Shown here piece by piece: positions 53,723-62,623 of a stretch of 64,000 nucleotides of DNA. The stretch is from contig NZ_JACXAE010000101.1 of assembly GCF_014698965.1 (NCBI RefSeq), positions 1-64,000 of the forward strand, in the 5' to 3' direction. How positions within the stretch are numbered: position 1 is the first letter of the stretch; every line of letters starts with the position of its first letter. This DNA comes from Iningainema tapete BLCC-T55 (lineage in GTDB: Bacteria > Cyanobacteriota > Cyanobacteriia > Cyanobacteriales > Nostocaceae). The notes beneath the pieces are model-generated. The model was not told the DNA's origin and did no database searches. It worked only from the letters and a program-made list of their open reading frames with translations. Position numbers and translations under genes: made by a program.

Positions 53723-53926
53723 TTAATAACCAATCAAATGTAATACATCGCGTAGAACGCTGAAGCCAGCCAAGTCCCACAGAAGATATGCTAAAAAACC
53801 AATCATAGCTAAACGACCATTCCAAAGTTCAGCTTGGGGATTGAAACCAAAGATAAATGCGTTACGGTCTATACCGTTATATTCTTTTGCTACTGGTGGT
53901 AAATCGGTAGAAGGACGAGATTCCAT
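53723..53926 (-). CDS. hli: High light-inducible protein (Hli/Scp), copy 2
   Basis: A 67-aa single-helix protein with the chlorophyll-binding motif AELWNGRLAMIGFLAYLLWDL (ExxNxRxAM) in its membrane segment. It binds chlorophyll and carotenoid and protects newly made photosystem proteins under excess light. It differs from the upstream copy at 53959-54159 at only a handful of positions, so this is a tandem duplication. The 32-bp gap implies one transcript. Expression is expected from the HLR1 box at 54323. Confidence 0.93.
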   Translation of the reverse strand: MESRPSTDLPPVAKEYNGIDRNAFIFGFNPQAELWNGRLAMIGFLAYLLWDLAGFSVLRDVLHLIGY

Positions 53927-53958
53927 TTTTTTTTGCCTCCAAAATAATCAAGAAATTA

Positions 53959-54159
53959 CTAGCCTACTAAATGTAGTACGTCACGCAGGACGCTGAAGCC
54001 AGCCAAGTCCCACAACAGGTATGCCAAAAAGCCAATCATTGCCAAGCGACCATTCCAAAGTTCAGCTTGGGGATTGAAACCAAAGATAAATGCGTTACGA
54101 TCTATGCCGTTATATTCTCTTGCTACTGGTGGTAAATCGGTAGTAGGGCGGGTCTGCAT
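53959..54159 (-). CDS. hli: High light-inducible protein (Hli/Scp), copy 1
   Basis: A 66-aa Hli protein: N-terminal polar TRPTTDLPPVAREYNG, then the one-helix ELWNGRLAM motif. It is nearly identical to the adjacent downstream copy. It is the promoter-proximal gene, and a consensus HLR1 box lies 164 bp upstream on the same strand. It acts in thylakoids in photosystem repair and chlorophyll storage. Confidence 0.93.
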   Translation of the reverse strand: MQTRPTTDLPPVAREYNGIDRNAFIFGFNPQAELWNGRLAMIGFLAYLLWDLAGFSVLRDVLHLVG

Positions 54160-54322
54160 TGTTTTATCCTGTTCTGTTTTTTCTCTGTGTTAACTCTAAT
54201 TTAGCTGTTTAAAACAGATCTGCTTTCTGCCTGTAGGCACATACTACAAAACTCTTTTGGACGATTCTCACGCACTATTTTTGCTTCACTAAATCCACCT
54301 AGAGAGGGTGATAAAAAGAATA

Positions 54323-54340
54323 TTTGTAAATAAATGTAAC
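54323..54340 (-). promoter_or_regulatory. HLR1 box (RpaB binding site) upstream of the hli genes
   Basis: On the minus strand the sequence is GTTACATT-TA-TTTACAAA, an exact match to (G/T)TTACA(T/A)(T/A) repeated with a two-base spacer, the HLR1 consensus bound by RpaB. It lies 164 bp before the first hli start. RpaB binding at such sites represses stress genes in low light and is released in high light. Confidence 0.8.
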
Positions 54341-54656
54341 GTTGTTAACTATTAACTAACTGAAAAACCTGATTTTTCGCTCTTAAAATTCAGAAAACCT
54401 CGGTAAAATTAGCTTACTTTGTAACTTTATACAGTGTTCATTCTTATATATCTATACAGCAGATTTTAAGTAGGTAAAAAAACTTCTATCCCACGCTGGA
54501 TGCTAGTTTCAAACTTTGGAGGGATGCTAAAAACACCTTAATTCCACGATTCTGATCTAAAGAGTTAGGTATTGCAAAAGATACAAAATCTCTTTATCTT
54601 TAAATATCACGTAATTTTTAATCCCCAGCGCATTCAGCTACGAGGAAGGAAAACGA
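54341..54656. other. Intergenic region upstream of the repeat protein
   Basis: About 316 bp of AT-rich sequence that should hold the promoter of the gene at 54657. No motif is certain. The HLR1 box on its left edge could also influence this gene. Confidence 0.4.
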
Positions 54657-57600
54657 ATGTTTCAAGGTACGCACATAACACTGGGACTATACAAGTCGCT
54701 CTTTTGGGTGGCACAAATCTCAGGAAACCCACCAAATATTACACCAGTTCAAGCATCGGTTCTGACTTCAGGACCACACTTTTTTGTCGCTTTAATCTCT
54801 GGTGTAATCCTGGCTTTTGCCCTCCAATTGGTTTTAACAAACCTCTCAGTTGCTTTTGGTATTTCCTATTTGGGGCGTTCTTCTGACTCCGATTCTAGTC
54901 AGGGTAATGGAGAGGTAGGAAGTTTTGGAGGCACAATTCGCAAAATTGGCACAGCAGTCGGGCTTTGGACAGTAATCACCGTGACTATCGCCCTCGCTAT
55001 TGCTAGTTTCCTCGCCGTAAAACTCAGTCTGGTAATTTTAAGTCCTGGGGTGGGGGCAATTTTGGGGTTGGTGATTTGGGGAGCGTACTTTCTGCTGTTG
55101 GTATTGATAAGTTCAACAACGGTTGGTTCCTTAATTGGTTCGGTAGTAAACACTGCCACTTCTGGCTTTCAAGCAATTATGGGGACAGCCACTGCAGCGC
55201 TGGGCGCAAAAGTTGTGAATCAGCAAGTGGTAGCAACTGCTGAAGCAGCAGCTGCGGCTGTGCGTCGGGAACTAGGCAGCGCTGTTGATCCTGCTAGTAT
55301 CCGGGATAATATTGAAGATTACCTAGAAATGCTGCGTCCCCCGGAACTAGACTTAGGCAAAATTCGCGGTGAATTTGAAAGGTTACTTAACGATCCACAA
55401 CTGAAAGCCATAGCAGGTAGTGCAGATCTACGCAATATTGATCGCCAAAAATTCATAGAATTAGTCAGCAGTCGTACAGATCTTTCCAAAAGAGACATTA
55501 ACCGCCTCGCTGATACATTATATAACGTATGGCAGCAAGTGGTCAGTCAACAACCTGCCCAAGATCGTTTAGGTGAGTTAGTTGATTATCTGAAAACACT
55601 TCCACCCGGACAAACTAAGACAGATGAACTCAACGCCAAACTGGATCGGGTAATTGCAGAAATGCGTTCTGGAAAAGAAGCCGATCAAAAAGCCGCAGCA
55701 GCAACTCCAGGACCAATTCAAAGCACCCTGCAACAGGGAATTTCGGCGTTAACTGGTATAGTGTTAGGGCGGGCTGATTTATCAGACTTGGATGTGGAAA
55801 AAATTATTAGTACTCTTTCCACCGCCAAAGACAAAGTAACTGAACAAGCCGACAAGCTAGGAGTTCCTACACCACAACAACCCTACAGCCCCATTCGTAT
55901 TGATGTAGAAAATTACCTGCTCAACACTTATGCTTGGCAACTAAATCCGGAGCGAGTAGATCGAGAGTTTCGTGACGTTATCTACGATTCAGCAGCCGAT
56001 CCGGGAACTGTGCGGCGAGAGTTAGATCGACTGGGACGCAGTGATTTTGTTAATATTTTACAACAGCGAGGTCTGCTCACCCAAGCAGAAATTCGCCGCA
56101 TTGCCGATCAACTTGAATCTATTCGCTTAGAAGTACTTTTAGCAGTCACCGCAGAAGAAGAAAGAGAAATAGTTCAAGACTTGCAACGCCGAGTAGAAAG
56201 TTATTTGCTGGTTACACCAAAGTCAGAATTGACAAAAGAAGGTATTCAGCAAAACTTTAAACCGCTTATAGAAGATTCAGACGCAGACTATGAAACTCTG
56301 TCTTTGCGTTTATCTCAGTTCGATCGCCAAGAGTTGCGAGAGATTCTGCTACAGCGCAATGACATTGATCCAGAGGAAGCAGATACCATTCTTGATGAGT
56401 TAGAAGAACAACGCAATCAAGTCTTAGTCGCCGCCAAAGGACTAGCAGATCAAGCCAAATATCAAGCAGAAACGCTGTGGTTGAATTTAGAGTCATATCT
56501 ACGCAATACAGGCAAAGAGCAACTGAATCCTGATGCTATTCGTGGTGAGCTAAGAACCCTCCTCAACGATCCCCAAGCAGGAGTTGCCGCAATTAGAGCG
56601 CGGTTGTCGCGCTTTGACCGAGATACCTTGGTGCAATTACTGAGTCAACGGCGAGACTTGAGTGAAGACCAAGTTAATCATATCATTGATAATGTTGAGC
56701 ATTCGTGGAGTAATGTTCGCCAAGCTCCAAAAGCTGTGGCGGATAAAGCTAAGGAACAATATGACTCTGTAACAACCACAATTGCTGATTACTTACGTAA
56801 CACGGGCAAACAAGAACTCAACCCAGAAGGTATTCAAAGAGACTTTAATCGACTGTTTGAAAATCCAAAAGAAGGTGCTTTGGCGCTGCGCCGACGTTTG
56901 TCTCAGGTAGATAGAGATACGTTGGTGAAATTGCTCAGTCAACGTCAAGACTTGAGTGAAGAACAAGTCAATCAAGTCATTGACTCAGTACAAAATCAAA
57001 TTCGCAACATTGTCCGCACACCTCGTCGCTTAGCTTCTAGAACACAACAAAGAGTACAAAACTTTCAAACTTATTTAGAAGAGTACTTGCGCTTAACTGG
57101 TAAGGAAGAATTGAACCCAGAAGGGATCAAACGTGACTTACAGTTATTGTTGCGCGATCCACGGGTAGGAATGGAAAGTTTAAGCGATCGCCTTTCTCAT
57201 TTTGATCGTTCTACAGTCATCGCCTTGCTCAAACTGCGGGAAGATCTTTCGGATGAGGAAGCGGCACGAATTGCCGATAGTATATTCTCAGTTCGAGAGC
57301 AATTTGTGGAACAAGTGCGCGGCATTCAACGGCGCATTCAAGATGTGGTAGATGGTGTTTTTGCTCGCATCCGCTATTACCTCAACTCTTTAGATCGTCC
57401 AGAGCTAAATTATGACGGCATTAAGCGGGATGTGCGCTCCTTGTTTGACGATCCCCAAGCAGGATTTGATGCACTGCGCGATCGCCTGAGTTCCTTCAAC
57501 CGGGAAACTCTAGTTGCACTCATGAGTTCCCGTGAGGATATTTCCCCAGAAGATGCTAACCGTATCATCGACCAAGTTGAGCGGGCAAGAAATAGTGTAC

Positions 57601-57788
57601 TGCAACGAGCAGAACGCATCCAGCAGGAAGCACAAAGACGCCTTGAAGAAGTGAAACTTCAAGCACAACGTCAAGCAGAAGAAACCAGAAAAGCTGCTGC
57701 ATCAGCCGCTTGGTGGCTGTTTACCACAGCCGCTGTCTCAGCTGTGTTTGCGGCGATCGCCGGTGCTGTTGCTGCATCATTTCTGTAG
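54657..57788 (+). CDS. Large membrane protein with seven internal helical repeats, unknown
   Basis: A 1043-aa protein. Three membrane segments lie near the N-terminus (about 42-70, 100-122 and 128-152) and one at the C-terminal end (about 1018-1041). Between them are seven copies of an approximately 85-100-residue unit. Each copy reads roughly YLRNTGKEELNPEGI, then an RxLxxLLxDPxxG core, RLSxFDRDTLVxLLSQR and DLSEEQVNxIID. The middle copies (4-6) are most alike. The unit is acidic/basic and helical and could be a tether or a scaffold. I know of no named domain. The stop TAG is supplied by a repeat. Confidence 0.7.
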   Translation: MFQGTHITLGLYKSLFWVAQISGNPPNITPVQASVLTSGPHFFVALISGVILAFALQLVLTNLSVAFGISYLGRSSDSDSSQGNGEVGSFGGTIRKIGTAVGLWTVITVTIALAIASFLAVKLSLVILSPGVGAILGLVIWGAYFLLLVLISSTTVGSLIGSVVNTATSGFQAIMGTATAALGAKVVNQQVVATAEAAAAAVRRELGSAVDPASIRDNIEDYLEMLRPPELDLGKIRGEFERLLNDPQLKAIAGSADLRNIDRQKFIELVSSRTDLSKRDINRLADTLYNVWQQVVSQQPAQDRLGELVDYLKTLPPGQTKTDELNAKLDRVIAEMRSGKEADQKAAAATPGPIQSTLQQGISALTGIVLGRADLSDLDVEKIISTLSTAKDKVTEQADKLGVPTPQQPYSPIRIDVENYLLNTYAWQLNPERVDREFRDVIYDSAADPGTVRRELDRLGRSDFVNILQQRGLLTQAEIRRIADQLESIRLEVLLAVTAEEEREIVQDLQRRVESYLLVTPKSELTKEGIQQNFKPLIEDSDADYETLSLRLSQFDRQELREILLQRNDIDPEEADTILDELEEQRNQVLVAAKGLADQAKYQAETLWLNLESYLRNTGKEQLNPDAIRGELRTLLNDPQAGVAAIRARLSRFDRDTLVQLLSQRRDLSEDQVNHIIDNVEHSWSNVRQAPKAVADKAKEQYDSVTTTIADYLRNTGKQELNPEGIQRDFNRLFENPKEGALALRRRLSQVDRDTLVKLLSQRQDLSEEQVNQVIDSVQNQIRNIVRTPRRLASRTQQRVQNFQTYLEEYLRLTGKEELNPEGIKRDLQLLLRDPRVGMESLSDRLSHFDRSTVIALLKLREDLSDEEAARIADSIFSVREQFVEQVRGIQRRIQDVVDGVFARIRYYLNSLDRPELNYDGIKRDVRSLFDDPQAGFDALRDRLSSFNRETLVALMSSREDISPEDANRIIDQVERARNSVLQRAERIQQEAQRRLEEVKLQAQRQAEETRKAAASAAWWLFTTAAVSAVFAAIAGAVAASFL

Positions 57789-57813
57789 AGACGTTCCGCC
57801 GAAACGTCTCTAC
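57785..57813. repeat. GTAGAGACG-family palindrome supplying the stop codon
   Basis: A 29-bp copy starting GTAGAGACGTTCCGC and ending CGAAACGTCTCTAC. Its TAG (57786-57788) ends the 1043-aa protein. Confidence 0.8.
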
Positions 57814-57827
57814 AAATTTTATTTGAT

Positions 57828-57854
57828 GCCTCTCTTAGAGAGAGGCTTTTTTTT
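57828..57854 (+). terminator. Intrinsic terminator
   Basis: Stem GCCTCTCT / AGAGAGGC with a three-base loop, followed by eight T. It lies between the convergent repeat protein and the RiPP precursor gene. Confidence 0.85.
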
Positions 57855-57877
57855 AGGCAAAGAAACTAGATAAATAA

Positions 57878-58174
57878 TTAGTATAATAAGCCACCACCTT
57901 CTTCACCAACAGCGTAAGTAGTTGCCCAACCACCTTCTTCACGTAGAGATCTTGTGGTAAAATCGCCACCTTCTTCACCCAAAGCTAACGTGGTTTTATA
58001 ACCACCTTCTTCACCCAGAGCTAACGTGGTAGCATCACCACCTTCTTCCCCGACAGCTAAAGTGGTATAGACACTTTCACCACCTACAACTTTATTTGCT
58101 TGTTCATCGGTAATTTCTTCAAAGTTTAACACTATTTCCAAATTAGAAATTTCCAGGTCAAATGGATGGCGCAT
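57878..58174 (-). CDS. Multicore graspetide (plesiocin-like) RiPP precursor, orphan
   Basis: A 98-aa precursor. The leader (residues 1-32) is acidic and ends NFEEITDEQANKVVGG, a double-glycine end typical of RiPP leaders. Five core units follow in a strict 12-residue period: TTLAVGEEGG (37), TTLALGEEGG (49), TTLALGEEGG (61), TTRSLREEGG (73) and TTYAVGEEGG (85). TTxxxxEE is the core signature of group 2 graspetides such as plesiocin, in which an ATP-grasp ligase joins Thr side chains to Glu carboxylates. AGGAGT precedes the ATG. No ATP-grasp ligase or exporter is encoded next to it, so the enzyme must act from another locus. Confidence 0.85.
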   Translation of the reverse strand: MRHPFDLEISNLEIVLNFEEITDEQANKVVGGESVYTTLAVGEEGGDATTLALGEEGGYKTTLALGEEGGDFTTRSLREEGGWATTYAVGEEGGGLLY

Positions 58175-58282
58175 ATAAATACTCCTTAGTAGATTAGGAC
58201 ATGGTGCTTATCACGGGTTTAATATTATATTCTCAGCCAGTACCCATTTAATATAAAATTTCTGTAAACTTAATTACCACCC

Positions 58283-59956
58283 TTACCCTCTCACCGGCTC
58301 GGGGCTTGAGTGTAAAGATGTTGGTAACTCGATGGTAAAGGTAGTCCATCCCTTAGAGCTTTCCACAACAATTTTTCCCTCTAGTTGCTCTACTAACTTC
58401 TCCACTAAAGCTAGTCCTAATCCAGTACCACCTTGTTTCCATCGATCATCATCACAGACGCGGTAAAATTTATCAAAGATTCGCGGTAATTCTACTGCTG
58501 CAATTTCTACTGAATTACTGATCGTAAAAACAGTTGTTACCAAATCAGATTTACCGCAAACGCTCAGAATAATTTCACCATCCGCAGGAGTGTATTTGCA
58601 GGCATTGTTCAAGAGTTCGGTAATAATTCGCTCCAGGTTAGCTCGATCTGAAATTAGTGTTGGCAGGTGAGGAGGTAAATTTATTTGTAGAGTTTGCTGG
58701 CGTTGCTGAGTACGAATAACAAAAGACTCAACGATTGTTGGTAACCAATCTTGTAGGTTTATAGCTTCGACAACCAAGTTGGGATAAGATGCAGTTTCTA
58801 GCCGTTGTAAGTCTAACAAATCGTTAATCAACTGAATTTCACGCCCACACTCATTTTGTAAGATATCTAAATAGATCTGACTACGTTCACTAGTAGTAGA
58901 AATTTTCAGCATTTGGATCGCCATTTTGATATTGGACATGGGAGTCCGCAGTTCATGGGAAACTGTACTCAAGAAATCATCTTTAAGGCGACTGAGTTTT
59001 TGTAGCTCCTCAACTTGCGCTTTCGCGGCTTGGTAGAGCCGCGCTTGACGCAGAGCGATGGCGCATTGATTTGCTACTTGCTGCACCAATCGAATCTCCA
59101 AGTCAGTGAAGGCATAGTCGTGCTGAGTGATGAGCCAAAGATCTCCTAGTACTCCTTGATCGTCTAAAATCGGACAGGCGAGTAGTGTTACCCTACCCCG
59201 AATCGGGTTAGGAAAAATCGAGCAAAATTGACAATACTGACCGTTAAGGATTTGCTGGTAAACTTCTGGAAAGTTGGCTATCTGCATGACACGAGCCTGC
59301 GCTCCTGGGTTTACAGTGGCGTACTCATAGTAAATAGTAGAAATACCTTCCTCCAGATTGTACAAAGCCGTATTACAACAGTTCACATCCAGCACAAGAG
59401 CTAACTCCTGCAAGGCAGTTTGCAAAATTTGGCTTTCATCAAGACTATCGCGAACTTTGTCAGTAATGCGCTTGAGTGCTTGCTCGGCTTCTACATGTCG
59501 TGCCGACTCTTGACGCTCACGAGCCATCTCCAGAACAAATTCCGTCACATCCTCAATACTATGGATGATATGAGTAATCTCATTATTTGCACCAAAGACT
59601 GGTGAATTAACCTGACTCCAATACCGTTGTTCAGCTCCGTCTGTTGTAAATTCTGAGCGGCTGATGTCGTACTTGTGTATCCCCATTTTATGGGGAACTC
59701 GATTTTGTCGCACACTATTGAGTGAAGCACGCAAATTATTTACTTTTGTCACAGTCTGCTCGTCAAAATTTTCAGGCAAGACATCAAACAGCTCACGCCC
59801 CAGAATCTCCTCTCGTTTCGTCATAGTGGCGTGCAAGTAAGCATCACTCACCGCTACGATTTTTCCATCCGGTGTCAACACGAGATACAAGCCCGGTGCT
59901 GACTCAAAAAGAGTCTTAAAGTCAAGTGTTGTCACAGAGGTTTCCGAGTGTGTCAT
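58283..59956 (-). CDS. PAS-GAF sensor histidine kinase
   Basis: A 557-aa soluble sensor kinase. A PAS domain (about 12-140, LYLVLTPDGKIVAVSDAYL) is followed by a GAF domain (about 165-310, containing CCN and a CQFC motif that might bind a metal or a cofactor). The HisKA motif is TVSHELRTPMSNIK with His334. The HATPase has ELLNNACKYTP, FDKFYRV and GGTGLGLALV. There is no receiver domain. The GAF cysteines do not match a clear bilin-binding site. It lies on the same strand as, and upstream of, the RiPP precursor (108-bp gap), but a link is not shown. Confidence 0.9.
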   Translation of the reverse strand: MTHSETSVTTLDFKTLFESAPGLYLVLTPDGKIVAVSDAYLHATMTKREEILGRELFDVLPENFDEQTVTKVNNLRASLNSVRQNRVPHKMGIHKYDISRSEFTTDGAEQRYWSQVNSPVFGANNEITHIIHSIEDVTEFVLEMARERQESARHVEAEQALKRITDKVRDSLDESQILQTALQELALVLDVNCCNTALYNLEEGISTIYYEYATVNPGAQARVMQIANFPEVYQQILNGQYCQFCSIFPNPIRGRVTLLACPILDDQGVLGDLWLITQHDYAFTDLEIRLVQQVANQCAIALRQARLYQAAKAQVEELQKLSRLKDDFLSTVSHELRTPMSNIKMAIQMLKISTTSERSQIYLDILQNECGREIQLINDLLDLQRLETASYPNLVVEAINLQDWLPTIVESFVIRTQQRQQTLQINLPPHLPTLISDRANLERIITELLNNACKYTPADGEIILSVCGKSDLVTTVFTISNSVEIAAVELPRIFDKFYRVCDDDRWKQGGTGLGLALVEKLVEQLEGKIVVESSKGWTTFTIELPTSLHSSPEPVRG

Positions 59957-60138
59957 AAGAGCAGTGGAATGGCTTCAAAGCTAATTGCGTTCTGGAGACT
60001 AAGTTACATTTTCTAAAATTTTATGGAGAAACGCCATAGTCTCAAGCCAATTAGGTAATCAATTTCTTGCCGAATCAAATTTACATTTTGCGTTATCTGA
60101 ATACTGATACTTTTAGAAGTATAGGAAATAAATACCAA

Positions 60139-60333
60139 ATGTACGAAATAACTCTAACCGTATCAGAATAAACTATTCAGGCGCTGCACATTATACCAGA
60201 GAATTTGAGTAGTGAAGTACTTTTAGCGGCAGCAATGAAGTTGTACGAATTAGGTCGGCTTTCTTCTGGGGCTGCTGCTAACTTAGCTAGCATCCCTTTG
60301 ATGCACTTTAATGTTATTGTATGTCCAATCTAA
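60139..60333 (+). pseudogene. UPF0175-family antitoxin remnant with early stop
   Basis: Starting at the ATG at 60139, MYEITLTVSE is stopped by TAA (60169-60171), then the same frame continues with IIPENLSSEVLLAAAMKLYELGRLSSGAAANLASIP before it drifts. This is the body of a UPF0175 protein, often an antitoxin-like partner of PIN toxins. The early stop and the lost C-terminus mark it as decayed. No toxin gene is next to it. Confidence 0.65.
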
Positions 60334-60339
60334 AATATT

Positions 60340-61023
60340 ATGATCATTCTCACCAACGATGATGGAATAGACGCTCCAGGAATAAGGGCGTTGCTTCAAG
60401 CTGTAAATGGTAAAGAAGTAATTATCGCCGCGCCTCGCGATCATTTATCTGGTTGTGGACATCAAGTTACTACCACTCGTGCAATTCATGTCCACCGTCG
60501 CTCTGAGCATGAGTATGCGATCGCCGGCACTCCTGTCGATTGTGTGCGGATTGCCATAGCACAAATTTGCCCAAATGTCAAGTTTGTGTTATCGGGGATC
60601 AACGCTGGAGGCAATTTGGGCGTTGATGCTTATATTTCCGGTACTGTAGCTGCTGTGCGAGAGGCAGCAATTCACGGCATTCCCGCAATTGCAGTTTCTC
60701 ACTACAAAAAAGGCAAGCTAAATGTTGATTGGGATGTAGCAGCGCGATGGACAGCAAATATCTTAGCTGATTTACTCCACCGTCCCTTAGAAACAGGAAC
60801 TTTCTGGAATATAAATTTACCGCATCTGCTACCAGGAGAACCAGATCCAGAAGTTGTGTTTTGCCAACCCTGTACTAAACCATTACCTATTAACTATCGA
60901 ATTGAGGGTGATAACTTTTACTACGACGGAAAATATTCTCAACGCGATCGCACACCAGGCAGTGATGTTGATGTATGTTTTTCTGGCAGAATTGCTGTAA
61001 CTTTATTAACAATTAAATGTTAA
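60340..61023 (+). CDS. surE: 5'/3'-nucleotidase SurE
   Basis: A 227-aa phosphatase of the SurE family. The metal site is LTNDDGIDAPG (Asp7/Asp8), the loop GTPVDCV is followed by SGINAGGNLG, and TVAAVREAAIHGIPAIAVS is present. It dephosphorylates nucleoside monophosphates in the cytoplasm. Length is near the lower end of the family. The ATG follows the UPF0175 remnant closely. Its stop overlaps by 4 bp the stop of the minus-strand coiled-coil gene. Confidence 0.93.
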   Translation: MIILTNDDGIDAPGIRALLQAVNGKEVIIAAPRDHLSGCGHQVTTTRAIHVHRRSEHEYAIAGTPVDCVRIAIAQICPNVKFVLSGINAGGNLGVDAYISGTVAAVREAAIHGIPAIAVSHYKKGKLNVDWDVAARWTANILADLLHRPLETGTFWNINLPHLLPGEPDPEVVFCQPCTKPLPINYRIEGDNFYYDGKYSQRDRTPGSDVDVCFSGRIAVTLLTIKC

Positions 61024-61352
61024 TCATTTGACCCTTCAATTAGTTTCATCAAACGGTCTAAATTTTGTGTCAATTGATTAAGTCGTTGTAAAGAATGTTC
61101 TTGGGTATCAGCTAGAGTCTGTACAGCATCACAAAGTGCCAATATTTGATAGCCCTGTTGCTGTACTTGCTTTCCTTGTTCTTCCACTTGCACACTCAGA
61201 GTATCCACTCTTACCGCCAGACTTTCAATTGTTTCAGTGGTAGCAAGTACTGCTTCCCCAATTTGCTCAACAATCGATTCCAAGCGACCGATTTTAACTT
61301 CCACTCCTGCTGTTACTATCATATATTTAGCACCACAATTATGAGATAGCAT
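61020..61352 (-). CDS. Small coiled-coil protein, unknown
   Basis: A 110-aa protein that is one long heptad-repeat helix (RLESIVEQIGEAVLATTETIESL, VQTLADTQEHSLQRLNQL). The N-terminal MLSHNCGAKYM is ambiguous; the ATG at 61322 would give a 100-aa form beginning MIVTAGVEV. Neither start has a strong ribosome site. Such short coiled coils are frequent in cyanobacteria without known roles. Confidence 0.55.
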   Translation of the reverse strand: MLSHNCGAKYMIVTAGVEVKIGRLESIVEQIGEAVLATTETIESLAVRVDTLSVQVEEQGKQVQQQGYQILALCDAVQTLADTQEHSLQRLNQLTQNLDRLMKLIEGSND

Positions 61353-61867
61353 TAAAGTAAATTTACTGCTAATTCTGAAATTAACTAATACCAGTAGCAG
61401 TGTCTAAAAATTACTGCCAATATCATGCTATTTGCTATTGTCTCAATCACACTCAGTGTATGTACTGAATTACACTTCTTAAGATTCGTGACTTTTTCAT
61501 AAGTTGGAAATCTGATTATGCCGCAATCGAGCATTAACGTAATTCCTACATACATCTTTTGTGTAATGTACTTTGCTTGATATTTGCCTTCTTCAGATAT
61601 TACTGGAATTGTTCAGTATTAACAACAATTGGTAGCAAATTCTAACATAAACATATGCAAATATCAGTAATAAAAATATTTTTCATCCGCCGGAGGATAT
61701 ATTGATTTTACTTTACTCCAAATTTATAAAAAGTCCTTATCATCATCTTATTCATGAAGATTCAGTGAAAATACTGTGAATCAGGATCAAATTCATCAAA
61801 ACTTAAGTCTATATTCAAAATAAAGTTACGTAATTATACGTCTTTAACTAACTTATTCGGCTTGACA
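61353..61867. other. AT-rich intergenic region
   Basis: About 515 bp with no open frame of note. A small GC patch (CGCCGGAGG around 61690) could belong to a repeat. The promoter of the sugar transferase is expected in its right part. Confidence 0.4.
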
Positions 61868-62545
61868 ATGTATCAAGTACAATTGACAACAGTTGTTGAA
61901 GGTGCAACTTCAGAATCTTGGGAATCACAATTTACCCACCACCCTTCTGTAAACTCTAAATTTAAACGTTGTTTAGATATTGTGGGTAGTTTGGTAGGGC
62001 TATTCATACTAGCAATTGTGTTTGTGCCAATTGCAATTGCGATTAAAATCGATAGCCAGGGTCCAATTTTTTTCACACAAGAACGATATGGACTGCGGGG
62101 ACGCTCTTTCCGCCTCCGGAAATTCCGCTCAATGGTAGTTGATGCGGAAAAATTAAAGAGTTTAGTCAAAAATGAAGCTAACGGATTAGTATTTAAAAGT
62201 AAAAACGATTTTCGAGTTACAAGAGTAGGGCGCTTTTTAAGAAGTACAAGTTTAGATGAACTACCACAGTTTTGGAACGTTCTTGTCGGCGAGATGAGTT
62301 TAGTAGGGACTCGTCCACCAACTGCTGATGAAATCAGACTTTACGATCAGCGTCACTGGCAACGTCTCAATGTCAAACCAGGATTAACTGGTGAGTGGCA
62401 AGTTAACGGTCGTTCTAAGATTAAAGATTTTGAACAAATCGTTGATTTGGATCTAAAGTATCAAAAAAATTGGCATCCTTTGTATGATTTGTTAGTAATT
62501 GTAAAAACTGTTGTTGTCATTATTGGGCGAGTAGGAGCTTTTTAG
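61868..62545 (+). CDS. Undecaprenyl-phosphate sugar phosphotransferase (bacterial sugar transferase)
   Basis: A 225-aa initiating glycosyl-1-phosphate transferase. One membrane segment lies at about 40-60 (LDIVGSLVGLFILAIVFVPIAIAI). It is followed by the catalytic domain with GPIFFTQERYGLRGRSFRLRKFRSM, STSLDELPQFWNVLVGEMSLVGTRPP and KPGLTGEWQVNGRS. It moves a sugar phosphate onto undecaprenyl phosphate to start exopolysaccharide or heterocyst-envelope polysaccharide synthesis. An ATG at 61868 is chosen; an in-frame TTG lies two codons earlier. The ABC exporter downstream is on the other strand. Confidence 0.9.
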   Translation: MYQVQLTTVVEGATSESWESQFTHHPSVNSKFKRCLDIVGSLVGLFILAIVFVPIAIAIKIDSQGPIFFTQERYGLRGRSFRLRKFRSMVVDAEKLKSLVKNEANGLVFKSKNDFRVTRVGRFLRSTSLDELPQFWNVLVGEMSLVGTRPPTADEIRLYDQRHWQRLNVKPGLTGEWQVNGRSKIKDFEQIVDLDLKYQKNWHPLYDLLVIVKTVVVIIGRVGAF

Positions 62546-62561
62546 TAAAAAACAACGCATT

Positions 62562-62590
62562 GTAGGAGCGCTCCTGGCGTTCGCTCCTAC
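62562..62590. repeat. GTAGGAGCG...CGCTCCTAC repeat
   Basis: A 29-bp inverted repeat with arms GTAGGAGCG and CGCTCCTAC. It is a different sequence family from the GTAGAGACG type and lies between convergent genes. Confidence 0.7.
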
Positions 62591-62623
62591 CTGTATATTT
62601 GTATCGAAATACGAACAAAAAAC

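Noticed and set aside
11954-57813. CRISPR array
   Set aside because: The repeats are dispersed singly, palindromic and not regularly spaced, with no cas genes.
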